64,000 nt of DNA from Bacteroidota bacterium (GTDB taxonomy: Bacteria > Bacteroidota > Bacteroidia > Cytophagales > Cytophagaceae): contig JAEVZS010000027.1 of NCBI GenBank assembly GCA_023392125.1, positions 1-64,000 on the forward strand. The letters run 5' to 3'. Positions 52,607-62,266 of the stretch are shown one piece after another; position 1 is the stretch's first letter, and the number at the start of each line of letters is the position of its first letter. A model generated the notes under the pieces. It made no database searches. It was not told where the DNA came from and worked only from the letters and a program-made list of their open reading frames with translations. A program made the position numbers and the translations under genes.

Positions 52607-55600
52607 ATGCTGTTCAAGAATTTATTTAAGTCCGGCAAGGCTAAGCTTATACTTGCCGGAGTCGCAGTTTGCTCCGTTACTGCCATAATCATTACAACAC
52701 TTATCCAATCCGATACATCACAGAATTATAAATTCGATGAAGCATTCAGACCATATATCAGCGGATATACAAGTGGAGTTATTTCCAGTGAATCTCCTAT
52801 TCTGATCACTTTTACCTCTGAAGTTGCCAGACCGGATCAATTCAATCACCCTATAGACGAAAAGCTGTTTGACATAAAACCTGGTATACAGGGAACCACC
52901 TCATGGATCAATTCAAATACCATACGTTTTGTCCCGGATAAAAGTCTTAAAAGCGGCGAAGCCTATAAAGTATCCTTCAATATGGGCGCAGTCATGTCTG
53001 TCCCTGATAATCTGAAAAAATTTCCATTCAGCTTCCAGATTATGCAGCAGTATTTTGATGTACAGACAGAAGGCTTACATTTTTATGAAGATGGCAGCAG
53101 AAACAGGCAAAAGCTCTCAGGTACTATCCTGACAGCCGATGTCGCATCAGGAGAATCCGTCGAAAAAATCCTTTCTGCTACTCAAAACAACAATAAGCTA
53201 CCCATTCGCTGGAATCATAATGGGGATCGCCTGACCCATTTCTTCGAAATAGAAAATATAGCCAGAGGTGAAAAGCCCGGTTCGGTTACATTAAACTGGA
53301 ATGGCGCTCCGATCGGAGCAGACCTGCAAGGTAGCCTGGATTATGAGATTCCGGCATTAGGAAATTTTGAATTGTTAAATGCCAAAGTAGTACAAAGCAA
53401 TGAGCAGTATGTAAGACTTGAGTTTTCAGATCCCTTAGATGCGGTCCAGGACCTGAGAGGTCTGGTTGTTCTGGAAAATGCAGGAGATATACGTACTATC
53501 ATTGAAAATAACATCATCCGGGTTTATCCGTCTGTAAGGCAGACCGGAGTTAAAAGTATTGTATTGAATGAGAATATTAAAAACACAGATAGTAAACCAC
53601 TCGGTAAAACCCAGCGATTGGATATTTTATTCGAAGAGCTTAAACCATCTCTCCAGATCAGCGACAAAGGTGTGATCCTTCCCTCAACCGATGGTATGAT
53701 TTTTCCGTTTGAAGCGGTCAGCCTGAAGTCTATCAATGTTAAAATCACTAAAATTCATTCAGGTAATATCAATCAGTTTTTTCAGGTCAATACATTTACC
53801 GGTAACAGAGAAGTTAAACGGGTAGGAAGCGTTGTTGTACAAAAGACTGTAGCGCTGAATAACACGAATCCCAACGATTACTCCAGATTAAAAAAATACG
53901 CTTTAAATCTAACAGAATTAATTCAGACAGAACCTGGGGCAGTTTATCAGATAAAGCTTTCCTTTAACAAGAAAAACACCTGGTACAATTGTCCGGAAGA
54001 GAGCAATCAGACCGACAGCTCATTCGATACCTACGATGATGATGAAAATTATGATGAGCCTGAGTACAGCTATTGGGACTATGATTATGACTATTATTAT
54101 TATCCCCCGGATTATGACTATCAAGAACGGGATAATCCATGCAGCAACTCGTATTATGGAGACTGGAGAAGCGTAACCAAGAATATTTTCGCCTCCGATC
54201 TCGGCATTATAGCAAAAAAAGGTTCCAACAATAAGCTGACTATAGCAGTAACTGACCTTCTTTCTGCAAAGCCTCAATCGAATGCAGTCGTTGAAGCATA
54301 CGACTATCAGCAACAGCTTTTAACAAGCAATACAACCAATCAGGATGGTATCGTCAGCCTATCCCCCGCCAGACAGCCTTTTTTCCTGATTGTAAAAAAA
54401 GACAGTCAGCGAGGCTATCTGAAACTGGATGATGGCTCAAGTCTTTCTGTCACCAGTTTTGATGTATCCGGACAAAAAATTCAAAAAGGACTGAAAGGCT
54501 ATATCTATGGTGAACGCGGCGTATGGCGACCCGGTGATTCCCTGCATCTGACATTCATCCTTGAGAATAAGCTGGAAAATAACACTGGCAGCCATCCGGT
54601 TATTTTTGAGCTCCAGAATCCTCAGGGGCAAATTGTAAAACGAATGGTAAATGGCACTCCCAAGCATAACTTCTACTATTTCCCTACTGCAACTGACGAA
54701 GATGCGCCTACAGGCAACTGGATTGCCCGAATGAAAGTCGGCGGGGCAGAGTTTACCAGACTGATTAAAATTGAAACGATAAAGCCCAACCGGCTGAAAA
54801 TAAAAGTTGATTTCGGTAAAGAAAAAATTACTTCTTCAGATCAGCAAATTTCCGGTAACATGGAAGTCAAATGGCTACATGGAGCAATTGCAAAGAATTT
54901 AAAAGCCGATGTTGAATTAAAGCTGACGCAAACCACCACCAGCTTTCCGAAGTTTGCCGAATATACCTTTGATGATCCGGGTCGCATCTTTCAATCAGAG
55001 CAACTGGATATTTTCAATGACAAAATCGATCAGAACGGAAAAGCTGTTATCAAAGCAAGGGTCCACACCGAAGGTACGGCTCCGGGTGCATTAAATGCCA
55101 ACTTCAAGATAAGAGTCTTCGAAGAAGGCGGTGATTTCAGTACAGATCAGTTCAGTATCCCCTACTACCCCTATTCTTCCTACGTAGGAATCCGGGTTCC
55201 CCAAGGCGATGCAGCACGCAATATGCTGTTGACAGATACCAGTCATACGATCAGTCTGGTAACAATAGATGACAATGGCAAACCCGTTTCAGGCAGAAAG
55301 CTGGATATGCAATTGTATAAACTTGACTGGAAATGGTGGTGGGATAATTCAGAGAATGATCTTTCAAATATTCTGGAAAGTAATTACAAACGTCCTATTC
55401 AAACCGGGTCCGTAACCAGCTCTAATGGTAAAGCAAGCTGGCAGCTTCGCATCAATTATCCTGAGTGGGGACGCTACTATCTGAGAGTTTATGATAATGT
55501 AAGCAAACACAGCAGCGGCAAAATCATTTACGTAGACTGGCCGGGCTGGGCTGGTAAATCAAAAGAAAATACCAACGGCAGCCACCATCTGCTTTCATTT

Positions 55601-58213
55601 ACTGCTGATAAGGAAAAATACGCTGTTGGAGAAGATATAAGTCTTGCCATCCCCGGCAGTGCAGGCGGCAGAGCTCTTATCAGTGTGGAAAGCGGTTCCA
55701 ATGTCGTAGAAACCCACTGGTTTGAAACCCAAAACGGTAAAAACACCTTCACCTTTAAAGCAAGCGAGGCCATGGCTCCAGGTGTATATATAAATATCAC
55801 CCTCCTGCAACCTCATGCCAATACAGCCAACGACCACCCTATCAGGTTGTATGGTATAATACCTGTTAAGGTGGAAAACAAAAACAGCATTCTTAAACCA
55901 ATAATTGAAACCCCCGAAACTTACAAGCCCGAAGAAACTGCCAGCATAAGTGTCAGCGAGGCCAATGGACAGCCAATGACCTATACATTGGCAGTTGTTG
56001 ATGAAGGCCTTCTGGATCTGACCCGTTTCAAGACTCCGGACCCGTGGTCAGAGTTTTATGCCAGGGAAGCCCTTGGCGTAAAATCGTTTGACATGTATGA
56101 GTATGTTATCGGTGCACTAGATCAAAAAATTAACCGGCTGATCAGTATCGGAGGCGATGCAGAGCTCAGGAACAAAGATGCCGGCAAAGCAAAGCGCTTT
56201 CCGCCTGTAGTCCGCTATATGGGACCGTTTGAGCTGGCTCAGGGTAAAACAGCTACGCATTCATTCAAAATGCCTCAGTATATTGGTTCAGTAAGAGTAA
56301 TGGCCATTGCCGGTAATCCGTCCGGAGCTTATGGACATGCTGAAAAAGCAGTTCCGGTAAGAAAGCCATTGATGGTTCTTGCAACCCTTCCACGGGTATT
56401 AGGCCCCGAAGAATACGTAGCGCTTCCTGTCAACATATTTGCCATGACGCCACAGACAAAATCGGTACAGGTAGAAGTAAAAACGGATAAACTGATTGAT
56501 ATAAATGATAACTCCAAAAAAACAATACATTTTAGCGCACCGGGAGATGAAGTAGTCAACTTCTATCTGAAAGCAAAAGCTGCCACAGGCACTTCCAAAA
56601 TATTGGTTACTGCAACAAGTGGCTCCGAAAGAGCGACCTACGAGATCAATATAGAAATCAGAAACCCCAATTCTCCGATAACAAAAACGGAAGAGAAAGT
56701 ATTGTCAGCCGGAGAAACAGCAAGTTTTGCTCATTCTGTTTTTGGTGTATCCGGAAGTAACAAAACCATACTCGAAGTTTCATCCATTCCGCCCATTAAT
56801 CTGGAAAAGAGATTACAATATCTGATCCAGTATCCATATGGATGTATTGAACAAACTACCTCTGCAGCGTTTCCGCAACTGTATGTACTGGAGCTGACAC
56901 AGCCGGAAAACGGGCTTGCCGGCCGGATACAGGCCAATGTCAACTCAGCAATCAACAGGTTAAAATCATTTCAGCTGCCCGAAGGCGGGTTCTCCTACTG
57001 GCCAGGAATGGAAGACTATAATTCCTGGTCTACTTCTTATGTCGGTCACTTTATGCTTGAAGCTGAGAAAAAAGGCTATGTATTACCTGTCGGTATGAAA
57101 AGCCAGTGGATTAAGTTTCAACGTAAAGCTTCCCAAAACTGGACTGACAGAGGAAATCACTCCGATTTGTCTCAGGCATACCGGTTGTTTACACTTGCTC
57201 TTGCAGGTGAACCCGAAACGGGAGCAATGAACAGATTGAGGGAAATGAAAAATTTATCAGCCACCGCTGCATGGCAACTTGCCGCGGCCTATACCCTTGC
57301 CGGCCAGGATGACGCTGCCAACTCTTTAATCGGCACTAATCCGCGGACAATCCCCTCCTATCAGGAAATGAGCAATAACTTTGGGTCGACCACAAGAGAC
57401 AAGGCAGTAATTCTGTACGTAATGGGCCTTATGAAAAAACATACGGTAGGAATGACAATGCTAAAAGAAGTGTCTCAGGCCCTATCTTCAGAATCGTGGA
57501 TGAGTACCCAGGAAACCGCTTATTGCCTGTTGGCCGTTTCGAAATTTCTGAACAGCGGCGGTATAAAGAGCTCGTCGGTAAGCTTTACCTATCAGCCCGA
57601 TAATGATAAAATCATTAAGGGCACAACTGATCTGAAAATCGCTCAGGTTTCTATTCCGCTTTCTGCGAAAGAAGTCTCTATAAAAAATACCAGCGACGGA
57701 TCGCTGTATTTCAGATTAATCCGTACAGGTACTCCTGCTGCAGGTCAGGAAGAAGCAAGCAATAATAATATAACACTGAAAGTGAGCTATAAAAACAAAG
57801 AGGGTTACGATATTGATCCGGCTATACTCGAACAGGGAACTGATTTCATAGCCGAAGTTTCTATATACAACCCCGGCAGCACAGGCACACTTCAAAATGT
57901 GGCATTAAGGCAGATATTCCCTTCCGGATGGGAAATACATAATTACCGTATGGATGCCGGTATGAGCCAGCAGGCAGGAAGTATACCCAATTATCAGGAT
58001 ATTCGTGATGACAGAGTGTATACCTTCTTTGATCTTCCGGCAAGAAGCACTAAAACGTTCCGAATCATGCTCAACGCAGCCTACCTCGGCAAGTTTTACT
58101 TGCCATCCGTTTATGCCGAAGTTATGTATAACGGATCGACCAATGCCCTGGTACCCGGAAAATGGGTTGAAGTAGTATCGCCGGGCAGTGACGGGTTCTC
58201 TATGATGGAATAA
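52607..58213 (+). CDS. Bacterial alpha-2-macroglobulin
   Basis: A 1868-residue periplasmic, probably membrane-anchored protease trap (N-terminal helix about 15-33). MG-type domains fill residues 45-1380. The thioester motif is CIEQ with Cys1413 (PYGCIEQTT), so the trap is likely functional, unlike copies that lost the Cys. An insertion at about 462-512, bounded by two cysteines, contains a Tyr/Asp-rich run of low complexity. Next gene, 92 bases on, is PBP1C: this pairing is well known and is believed to protect and repair the envelope. Confidence 0.93.
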   Translation: MLFKNLFKSGKAKLILAGVAVCSVTAIIITTLIQSDTSQNYKFDEAFRPYISGYTSGVISSESPILITFTSEVARPDQFNHPIDEKLFDIKPGIQGTTSWINSNTIRFVPDKSLKSGEAYKVSFNMGAVMSVPDNLKKFPFSFQIMQQYFDVQTEGLHFYEDGSRNRQKLSGTILTADVASGESVEKILSATQNNNKLPIRWNHNGDRLTHFFEIENIARGEKPGSVTLNWNGAPIGADLQGSLDYEIPALGNFELLNAKVVQSNEQYVRLEFSDPLDAVQDLRGLVVLENAGDIRTIIENNIIRVYPSVRQTGVKSIVLNENIKNTDSKPLGKTQRLDILFEELKPSLQISDKGVILPSTDGMIFPFEAVSLKSINVKITKIHSGNINQFFQVNTFTGNREVKRVGSVVVQKTVALNNTNPNDYSRLKKYALNLTELIQTEPGAVYQIKLSFNKKNTWYNCPEESNQTDSSFDTYDDDENYDEPEYSYWDYDYDYYYYPPDYDYQERDNPCSNSYYGDWRSVTKNIFASDLGIIAKKGSNNKLTIAVTDLLSAKPQSNAVVEAYDYQQQLLTSNTTNQDGIVSLSPARQPFFLIVKKDSQRGYLKLDDGSSLSVTSFDVSGQKIQKGLKGYIYGERGVWRPGDSLHLTFILENKLENNTGSHPVIFELQNPQGQIVKRMVNGTPKHNFYYFPTATDEDAPTGNWIARMKVGGAEFTRLIKIETIKPNRLKIKVDFGKEKITSSDQQISGNMEVKWLHGAIAKNLKADVELKLTQTTTSFPKFAEYTFDDPGRIFQSEQLDIFNDKIDQNGKAVIKARVHTEGTAPGALNANFKIRVFEEGGDFSTDQFSIPYYPYSSYVGIRVPQGDAARNMLLTDTSHTISLVTIDDNGKPVSGRKLDMQLYKLDWKWWWDNSENDLSNILESNYKRPIQTGSVTSSNGKASWQLRINYPEWGRYYLRVYDNVSKHSSGKIIYVDWPGWAGKSKENTNGSHHLLSFTADKEKYAVGEDISLAIPGSAGGRALISVESGSNVVETHWFETQNGKNTFTFKASEAMAPGVYINITLLQPHANTANDHPIRLYGIIPVKVENKNSILKPIIETPETYKPEETASISVSEANGQPMTYTLAVVDEGLLDLTRFKTPDPWSEFYAREALGVKSFDMYEYVIGALDQKINRLISIGGDAELRNKDAGKAKRFPPVVRYMGPFELAQGKTATHSFKMPQYIGSVRVMAIAGNPSGAYGHAEKAVPVRKPLMVLATLPRVLGPEEYVALPVNIFAMTPQTKSVQVEVKTDKLIDINDNSKKTIHFSAPGDEVVNFYLKAKAATGTSKILVTATSGSERATYEINIEIRNPNSPITKTEEKVLSAGETASFAHSVFGVSGSNKTILEVSSIPPINLEKRLQYLIQYPYGCIEQTTSAAFPQLYVLELTQPENGLAGRIQANVNSAINRLKSFQLPEGGFSYWPGMEDYNSWSTSYVGHFMLEAEKKGYVLPVGMKSQWIKFQRKASQNWTDRGNHSDLSQAYRLFTLALAGEPETGAMNRLREMKNLSATAAWQLAAAYTLAGQDDAANSLIGTNPRTIPSYQEMSNNFGSTTRDKAVILYVMGLMKKHTVGMTMLKEVSQALSSESWMSTQETAYCLLAVSKFLNSGGIKSSSVSFTYQPDNDKIIKGTTDLKIAQVSIPLSAKEVSIKNTSDGSLYFRLIRTGTPAAGQEEASNNNITLKVSYKNKEGYDIDPAILEQGTDFIAEVSIYNPGSTGTLQNVALRQIFPSGWEIHNYRMDAGMSQQAGSIPNYQDIRDDRVYTFFDLPARSTKTFRIMLNAAYLGKFYLPSVYAEVMYNGSTNALVPGKWVEVVSPGSDGFSMME

Positions 58214-58222
58214 ATAATAGAA

Positions 58223-58264
58223 TTTCCCCGGAGTTATCATGTGACAGCAGAAATTCCGGGGAAA
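58223..58264 (+). repeat. Hairpin between A2M and PBP1C genes
   Basis: Ten-bp perfect stem TTTCCCCGGA / TCCGGGGAAA with a 22-base loop. No T-run follows, so it is not a normal terminator; it may adjust the ratio of the two gene products or stabilise mRNA ends. Confidence 0.5.
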
Positions 58265-58305
58265 ATTCCCCCCGTTATATTCATTATAAAATTTAATAAG
58301 ACAGC

Positions 58306-60657
58306 TTGAGGCACCGAAGATTTATAATCGTTGGCTGTAGTGTTCTAATCACTATCAGCTTCATCTTTTGGTATTCTCTGCCATCGGCCCTTTTCAGGTC
58401 ACCAACGTCTACAATACTCGAAGACAATAAAGGCAACTTACTGGCTGCACGTATAGCGGCTGATGGCCAGTGGCGCTTTCCATTATGCGATTCCGTCCCT
58501 CAGAAGTTCGAAAAAGCAATTCTTGCTTTTGAAGATGAAGATTTCTTTTCACATCCTGGAATTGATATAAAAGCGCTGACGGCAGCAGCCCATCAGAACC
58601 TGCGTGAAGGTAAAATTCTTCGTGGCGGTAGTACAATCACCATGCAGGTTATTCGCTTGTCAAAAAGAAATCCGCCCAGAACATACCGGGAAAAATTCAT
58701 TGAAATTATTCAGGCCTTACGACTGGAATTGAGGCACAGCAAAAATGAAATTCTTCGTATGTACACCTCCGAAGCGCCTTTCGGTGGTAATGTGGTCGGG
58801 CTTGAAGCTGCTGCATGGCGTTATTATGGTCGTCCTGCATGGAAATTAACCTGGGCTGAAAGTTGTCTTCTTGCCATTCTTCCCAATGCTCCTTCTTTGA
58901 TGTATCCGGGAAAAAACGAGGCCTTGCTGCGCACTAAACGTGACAGGCTTTTGCACAAGCTACATCAAAACGGGACCATAGATTCTCTAACTTTTCAGCT
59001 TGCTTTACTGGAATCTCTTCCTGGTAAACCAATGGCGTTACCATCACTCACTCCTCATTTGCTGGACTACAGTGAACTTTCCGGATGGAAAGGACAGAAA
59101 ATCCGGTCAACCATTGACATAAATCTTCAGATCCGAATAAATGACCTGTTATCCCGGCATTTTATACGTCTTTCCGGTAATGAAATATTCAATGCCGCAG
59201 CCATTGTTCTTGAAGTGGAAAGCGGCAATGTTGTGGCTTATTGCGGCAATATTCCGGACAAGCCTTTTCCTCACAAAGGGTATGACGTAGACATTATTCA
59301 GGCTCCCAGAAGCACAGGAAGTATCCTGAAACCCTTCCTTCTTACTATGTTGCTCAATGAAGGTCATTATCTTCCCACTTCGCTGGTTCCTGATATACCT
59401 ACATTTATAGGCGGCTACATACCCAAAAACTACTATCTGACTTTTGATGGAGCAATCCCACTGAAACAAGTTGTATCCAGATCCTTAAATGTACCCGCTG
59501 TCCGGCTTCTCCATGAATACGGAATCGAAAAGTTCCATCTCCGGTTGCGCAATATGGGGATGAACACACTCAACAGACCTGCCGCACATTATGGTTTAAG
59601 CATCATTTTAGGCGGAGCGGAAGGTTCTCTCTGGGATATGGCATCGATCTATAGAAGCATGGCCTGGAAGCTCAATCACTATCATTTGCAAAAAACAGGT
59701 GATACCACGAAACTTTATCCGGCAAAATGGAACAGCAGAAAGATGTCCTCTCCTGTCAATACGGAAATTTTGCCGGGGGTAGCAAGCATTTATCAAACAT
59801 TTGAAGCAATGAATGAAGTAGCCCGGCCAGAAGAAGATCAGGCATGGACCTCATTTGCCTCTTCCTATAAAGTAGCATGGAAAACCGGAACCAGTTTTGG
59901 CCATAGAGATGGATGGGCTATTGGTTGTACACCGTCTCATGTAGTAGCAGTCTGGGCGGGTAATGCCAGCGGAGAAGGGCGACCAGGACTGACCGGAATC
60001 GATGCTGCCGCCCCCATAATGTTTGATATTTTCAGAATGTTGCCCAATACCAGATGGTTTATACCCCCTATCAGTCAGATGCAAAAGATTAATGTATGCA
60101 GGCAAAGCGGGTTCAAGTCCGGAGACATATGCGAGAAAACAGACAGCATCTGGATTCAGGCATCAGGAGCAAACTCTCCGATTTGTCCTTATCATCACTG
60201 GATCTTTCTGGATAAAAATACACATAAACGTGTCAATGCACTCTGCGAAAACATGCAGAACATCATCCGAAAACCATGGTTCTCATTACCATCCGTTATG
60301 GAATATTACTATAAGAATAAACATCCTGAATATTTTATTAAACCACCACACAGACAGGATTGCATTCCGGCTCAGGCAGAAAAATCCACATTTTCAGTCA
60401 TTTACCCTCAAAACAACAGTAAAATACTGATCCCAAGAGAGCTGGATGGCAACCCGGGACGGGTTATCTTTGAAGCAGTCTCAGGAAAGAGCAATGAAGA
60501 ATTATTCTGGTATATCAATGATAGCTTTCTCGGCAAAACAATGGATTTTCATCAGATGGGACTCAATCCGCCCGCCGGAAAGCACCTGCTTACCCTGGTC
60601 AACCAAAGCGGAGAAAGCATATCGGTCAGATTCGAAATTCTCGAGGCTGACCGATAA
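58306..60657 (+). CDS. pbpC: Penicillin-binding protein 1C
   Basis: A 783-residue bifunctional wall enzyme. Signal anchor (about 5-28), glycosyltransferase-51 domain with Glu76 in FEDEDFFSHPG and RGGSTITMQV; transpeptidase with Ser339 (TGSILKPF), SRSLN, and KTGT at 526; C-terminal BiPBP_C-type domain (about 690-783). Start is TTG 58306 because an in-frame stop lies 9 bases upstream and no ATG precedes the anchor. Downstream partner of A2M. Confidence 0.94.
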   Translation: MRHRRFIIVGCSVLITISFIFWYSLPSALFRSPTSTILEDNKGNLLAARIAADGQWRFPLCDSVPQKFEKAILAFEDEDFFSHPGIDIKALTAAAHQNLREGKILRGGSTITMQVIRLSKRNPPRTYREKFIEIIQALRLELRHSKNEILRMYTSEAPFGGNVVGLEAAAWRYYGRPAWKLTWAESCLLAILPNAPSLMYPGKNEALLRTKRDRLLHKLHQNGTIDSLTFQLALLESLPGKPMALPSLTPHLLDYSELSGWKGQKIRSTIDINLQIRINDLLSRHFIRLSGNEIFNAAAIVLEVESGNVVAYCGNIPDKPFPHKGYDVDIIQAPRSTGSILKPFLLTMLLNEGHYLPTSLVPDIPTFIGGYIPKNYYLTFDGAIPLKQVVSRSLNVPAVRLLHEYGIEKFHLRLRNMGMNTLNRPAAHYGLSIILGGAEGSLWDMASIYRSMAWKLNHYHLQKTGDTTKLYPAKWNSRKMSSPVNTEILPGVASIYQTFEAMNEVARPEEDQAWTSFASSYKVAWKTGTSFGHRDGWAIGCTPSHVVAVWAGNASGEGRPGLTGIDAAAPIMFDIFRMLPNTRWFIPPISQMQKINVCRQSGFKSGDICEKTDSIWIQASGANSPICPYHHWIFLDKNTHKRVNALCENMQNIIRKPWFSLPSVMEYYYKNKHPEYFIKPPHRQDCIPAQAEKSTFSVIYPQNNSKILIPRELDGNPGRVIFEAVSGKSNEELFWYINDSFLGKTMDFHQMGLNPPAGKHLLTLVNQSGESISVRFEILEADR

Positions 60658-60678
60658 TAAGTATATGTTCCTCCGGAT

Positions 60679-60780
60679 TTACTTTTGCTTGTACATCCAC
60701 CGGATAAATAATGAAACTATAATTACACCAATCAATAACACAATTATTGATCCGGCACTGACATTTTCATATCCTCTCAT
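60679..60780 (-). CDS. Micropeptide with one membrane helix, coupled to hisC
   Basis: A 33-residue frame whose ATG overlaps the hisC stop codon (ATGA, 60777-60780). Composition: short polar start (MRGYENVSAGS), a hydrophobic helix of about 17 residues, and a basic end (RWMYKQK). The layout, inside-positive tail and the overlap favour translation by reinitiation after hisC. No homologue is known to me; function unknown. Confidence 0.5.
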   Translation of the reverse strand: MRGYENVSAGSIIVLLIGVIIVSLFIRWMYKQK

Positions 60781-61838
60781 AAGCCCGTAAATTTAGAAAG
60801 TTCATCCAGTAATATCGAATTCTCCTTTTCTGTACCCACCGTAATCCTCAGGCAGCTCTCACACATAATAACATTGGAACGATTTCTTGTAATAATCTTT
60901 CGCTCAACCAAATAACTATAAGCAGCATTGGCATCTGTCATTTTCACAAGAAGAAAATTGGCATCCGAAGGATATACTTTAACCACGACAGGTATTTTTA
61001 ACAATTCTTCTTTCAGCCGTTCCCGTTCGGTCAGTATCTCTTCAACCATTTTTTCCTTTTGCAACAGCCCTTTCAAGCCTTCCAGCGCAACAGACTGGGC
61101 CAGCCCGTTGATATTGTACGGATACTTTATTTTATTAAGCACCCGGACAATTTCCTCCGAAGCAAATGCCATACCTACTCTTAGGCCGGCAAGTCCCCAG
61201 GCTTTGGAAAACGTCTGCAAAACAACCAGATTGGGATAGGAAGCCAGTTCCGGGACCAACGTTGTTGCCGGAGCAAAATCAATATATGCCTCATCGACCA
61301 CCACAATTCCTTCAAACGATTCAATAAGCTTTCTGATGGCTTTGCCATTCAATGCATTTCCGGAAGGATTATTGGGCGAACAGATAAACAGAAGCTTAGT
61401 GTTTTTATCAATTGCCGCCAATACCTTTTCAACATCAATCTGGAAATCCTCAGTAAGATTAACCTTCCTGGTCGGCACATCATTGATGTCTGCAGCGACC
61501 TGATACATGCCGTAAGTCGGTGGCAGTATGATCGCATTATCAACTCCCGGTCTGCAAAAGGCTCTGAAAAGCAGGTCGATCGGTTCATCACTTCCATTAC
61601 CCAGGAAAATCATACTTTTTTCGACCTTTTTAATTACTGCTATCCGCTCCTTAAGCTTCCATTGCAGCGGATCGGGATACCGGTTATGAGCCGGAGTGAC
61701 AGTCGAACCAAGCGGATTTTCGTTTGCGTCCAGAAAAACTCCTTCCGTCCCGCTGTATTCATCACGGGCAGAAGAGTATGGAACAATTGATTTTATGTTA
61801 TCTCGCAGGAGATTTTCAAGCTTAAATAGTTTACTCAT
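60777..61838 (-). CDS. hisC: Histidinol-phosphate aminotransferase
   Basis: PLP enzyme for step 7 of histidine synthesis. Full length (353 aa): EYSGTEGVFLDANENPLG at the start, LGNGSDEPIDLL, VVDEAYIDFAP, PLP-Lys212 in TFSKAWGLAGLRVG and an Arg near the end in CLRITVGT. I choose ATG 61838 (MSKLFKLEN); eight further codons upstream overlap the promoter. It stands alone apart from the coupled micropeptide. Confidence 0.95.
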   Translation of the reverse strand: MSKLFKLENLLRDNIKSIVPYSSARDEYSGTEGVFLDANENPLGSTVTPAHNRYPDPLQWKLKERIAVIKKVEKSMIFLGNGSDEPIDLLFRAFCRPGVDNAIILPPTYGMYQVAADINDVPTRKVNLTEDFQIDVEKVLAAIDKNTKLLFICSPNNPSGNALNGKAIRKLIESFEGIVVVDEAYIDFAPATTLVPELASYPNLVVLQTFSKAWGLAGLRVGMAFASEEIVRVLNKIKYPYNINGLAQSVALEGLKGLLQKEKMVEEILTERERLKEELLKIPVVVKVYPSDANFLLVKMTDANAAYSYLVERKIITRNRSNVIMCESCLRITVGTEKENSILLDELSKFTGL

Positions 61839-61859
61839 GTTCAAAACACCATTATAAAG

Positions 61860-61891
61860 CAAAGGTATGGAATCCGGCTTCTATTTGCCAA
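61860..61891 (-). promoter_or_regulatory. hisC promoter
   Basis: Minus strand: TTG (61889-61891), 21 bases, TACCTTTG (61860-61867). Predicted leader of about 17 bases before ATG 61838. Confidence 0.7.
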
Positions 61892-61948
61892 TAAAAACAA
61901 CGTTCTCAAAAAATCAATCACAACCACTGGAAATACTCCAAATAATCT

Positions 61949-61956
61949 TAAATTTG
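61949..61956 (+). promoter_or_regulatory. -7 box upstream of the ACT-like gene
   Basis: TAAATTTG, 39 bases before ATG 61996; only a weak TGG at the -33 position. Confidence 0.4.
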
Positions 61957-61995
61957 CATTTCTGTACCATGAAATAAGTGTAAATTGCTGTCGAA

Positions 61996-62229
61996 ATGAA
62001 AGAAAGATATCGTTGGCTAATAGAATGTAAGCATACTCCGGAAACAATTGACAGAATAATGTTACCTATCCGAAAAAGAGGAATTTCGGTTATCAGCATT
62101 TCGTATAAGCAAAAAAGCCTGCAAACTGCCAGCTGCGAGCTGGAATTTGAAATCGAGCCGGAAGCAGTTGACAGAATTTACAAAAATTTTATCCGTATTC
62201 AGGACATTCAGCAGGTAACACGCCTGTAG
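61996..62229 (+). CDS. Lone short ACT-domain-like protein
   Basis: A 77-residue protein that resembles a single ACT domain of the IlvM/IlvN sort (WLIECKHTPETIDRIMLPIRKRG, then VDRIYKNFIRIQDIQQVTRL). It lies beside hisC on the opposite strand, not near an acetolactate synthase gene. It may regulate another enzyme by binding an amino acid. The resemblance is short, so the call is tentative. Confidence 0.6.
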   Translation: MKERYRWLIECKHTPETIDRIMLPIRKRGISVISISYKQKSLQTASCELEFEIEPEAVDRIYKNFIRIQDIQQVTRL

Positions 62230-62266
62230 CTACAATCCGGGGCAACCTCTCATATATAAAAATAGT

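Noticed and set aside
53990..54142. Tandem DNA repeat in the alpha-2-macroglobulin gene
   Set aside because: Only low-complexity codons for Tyr and Asp, no regular repeat unit.
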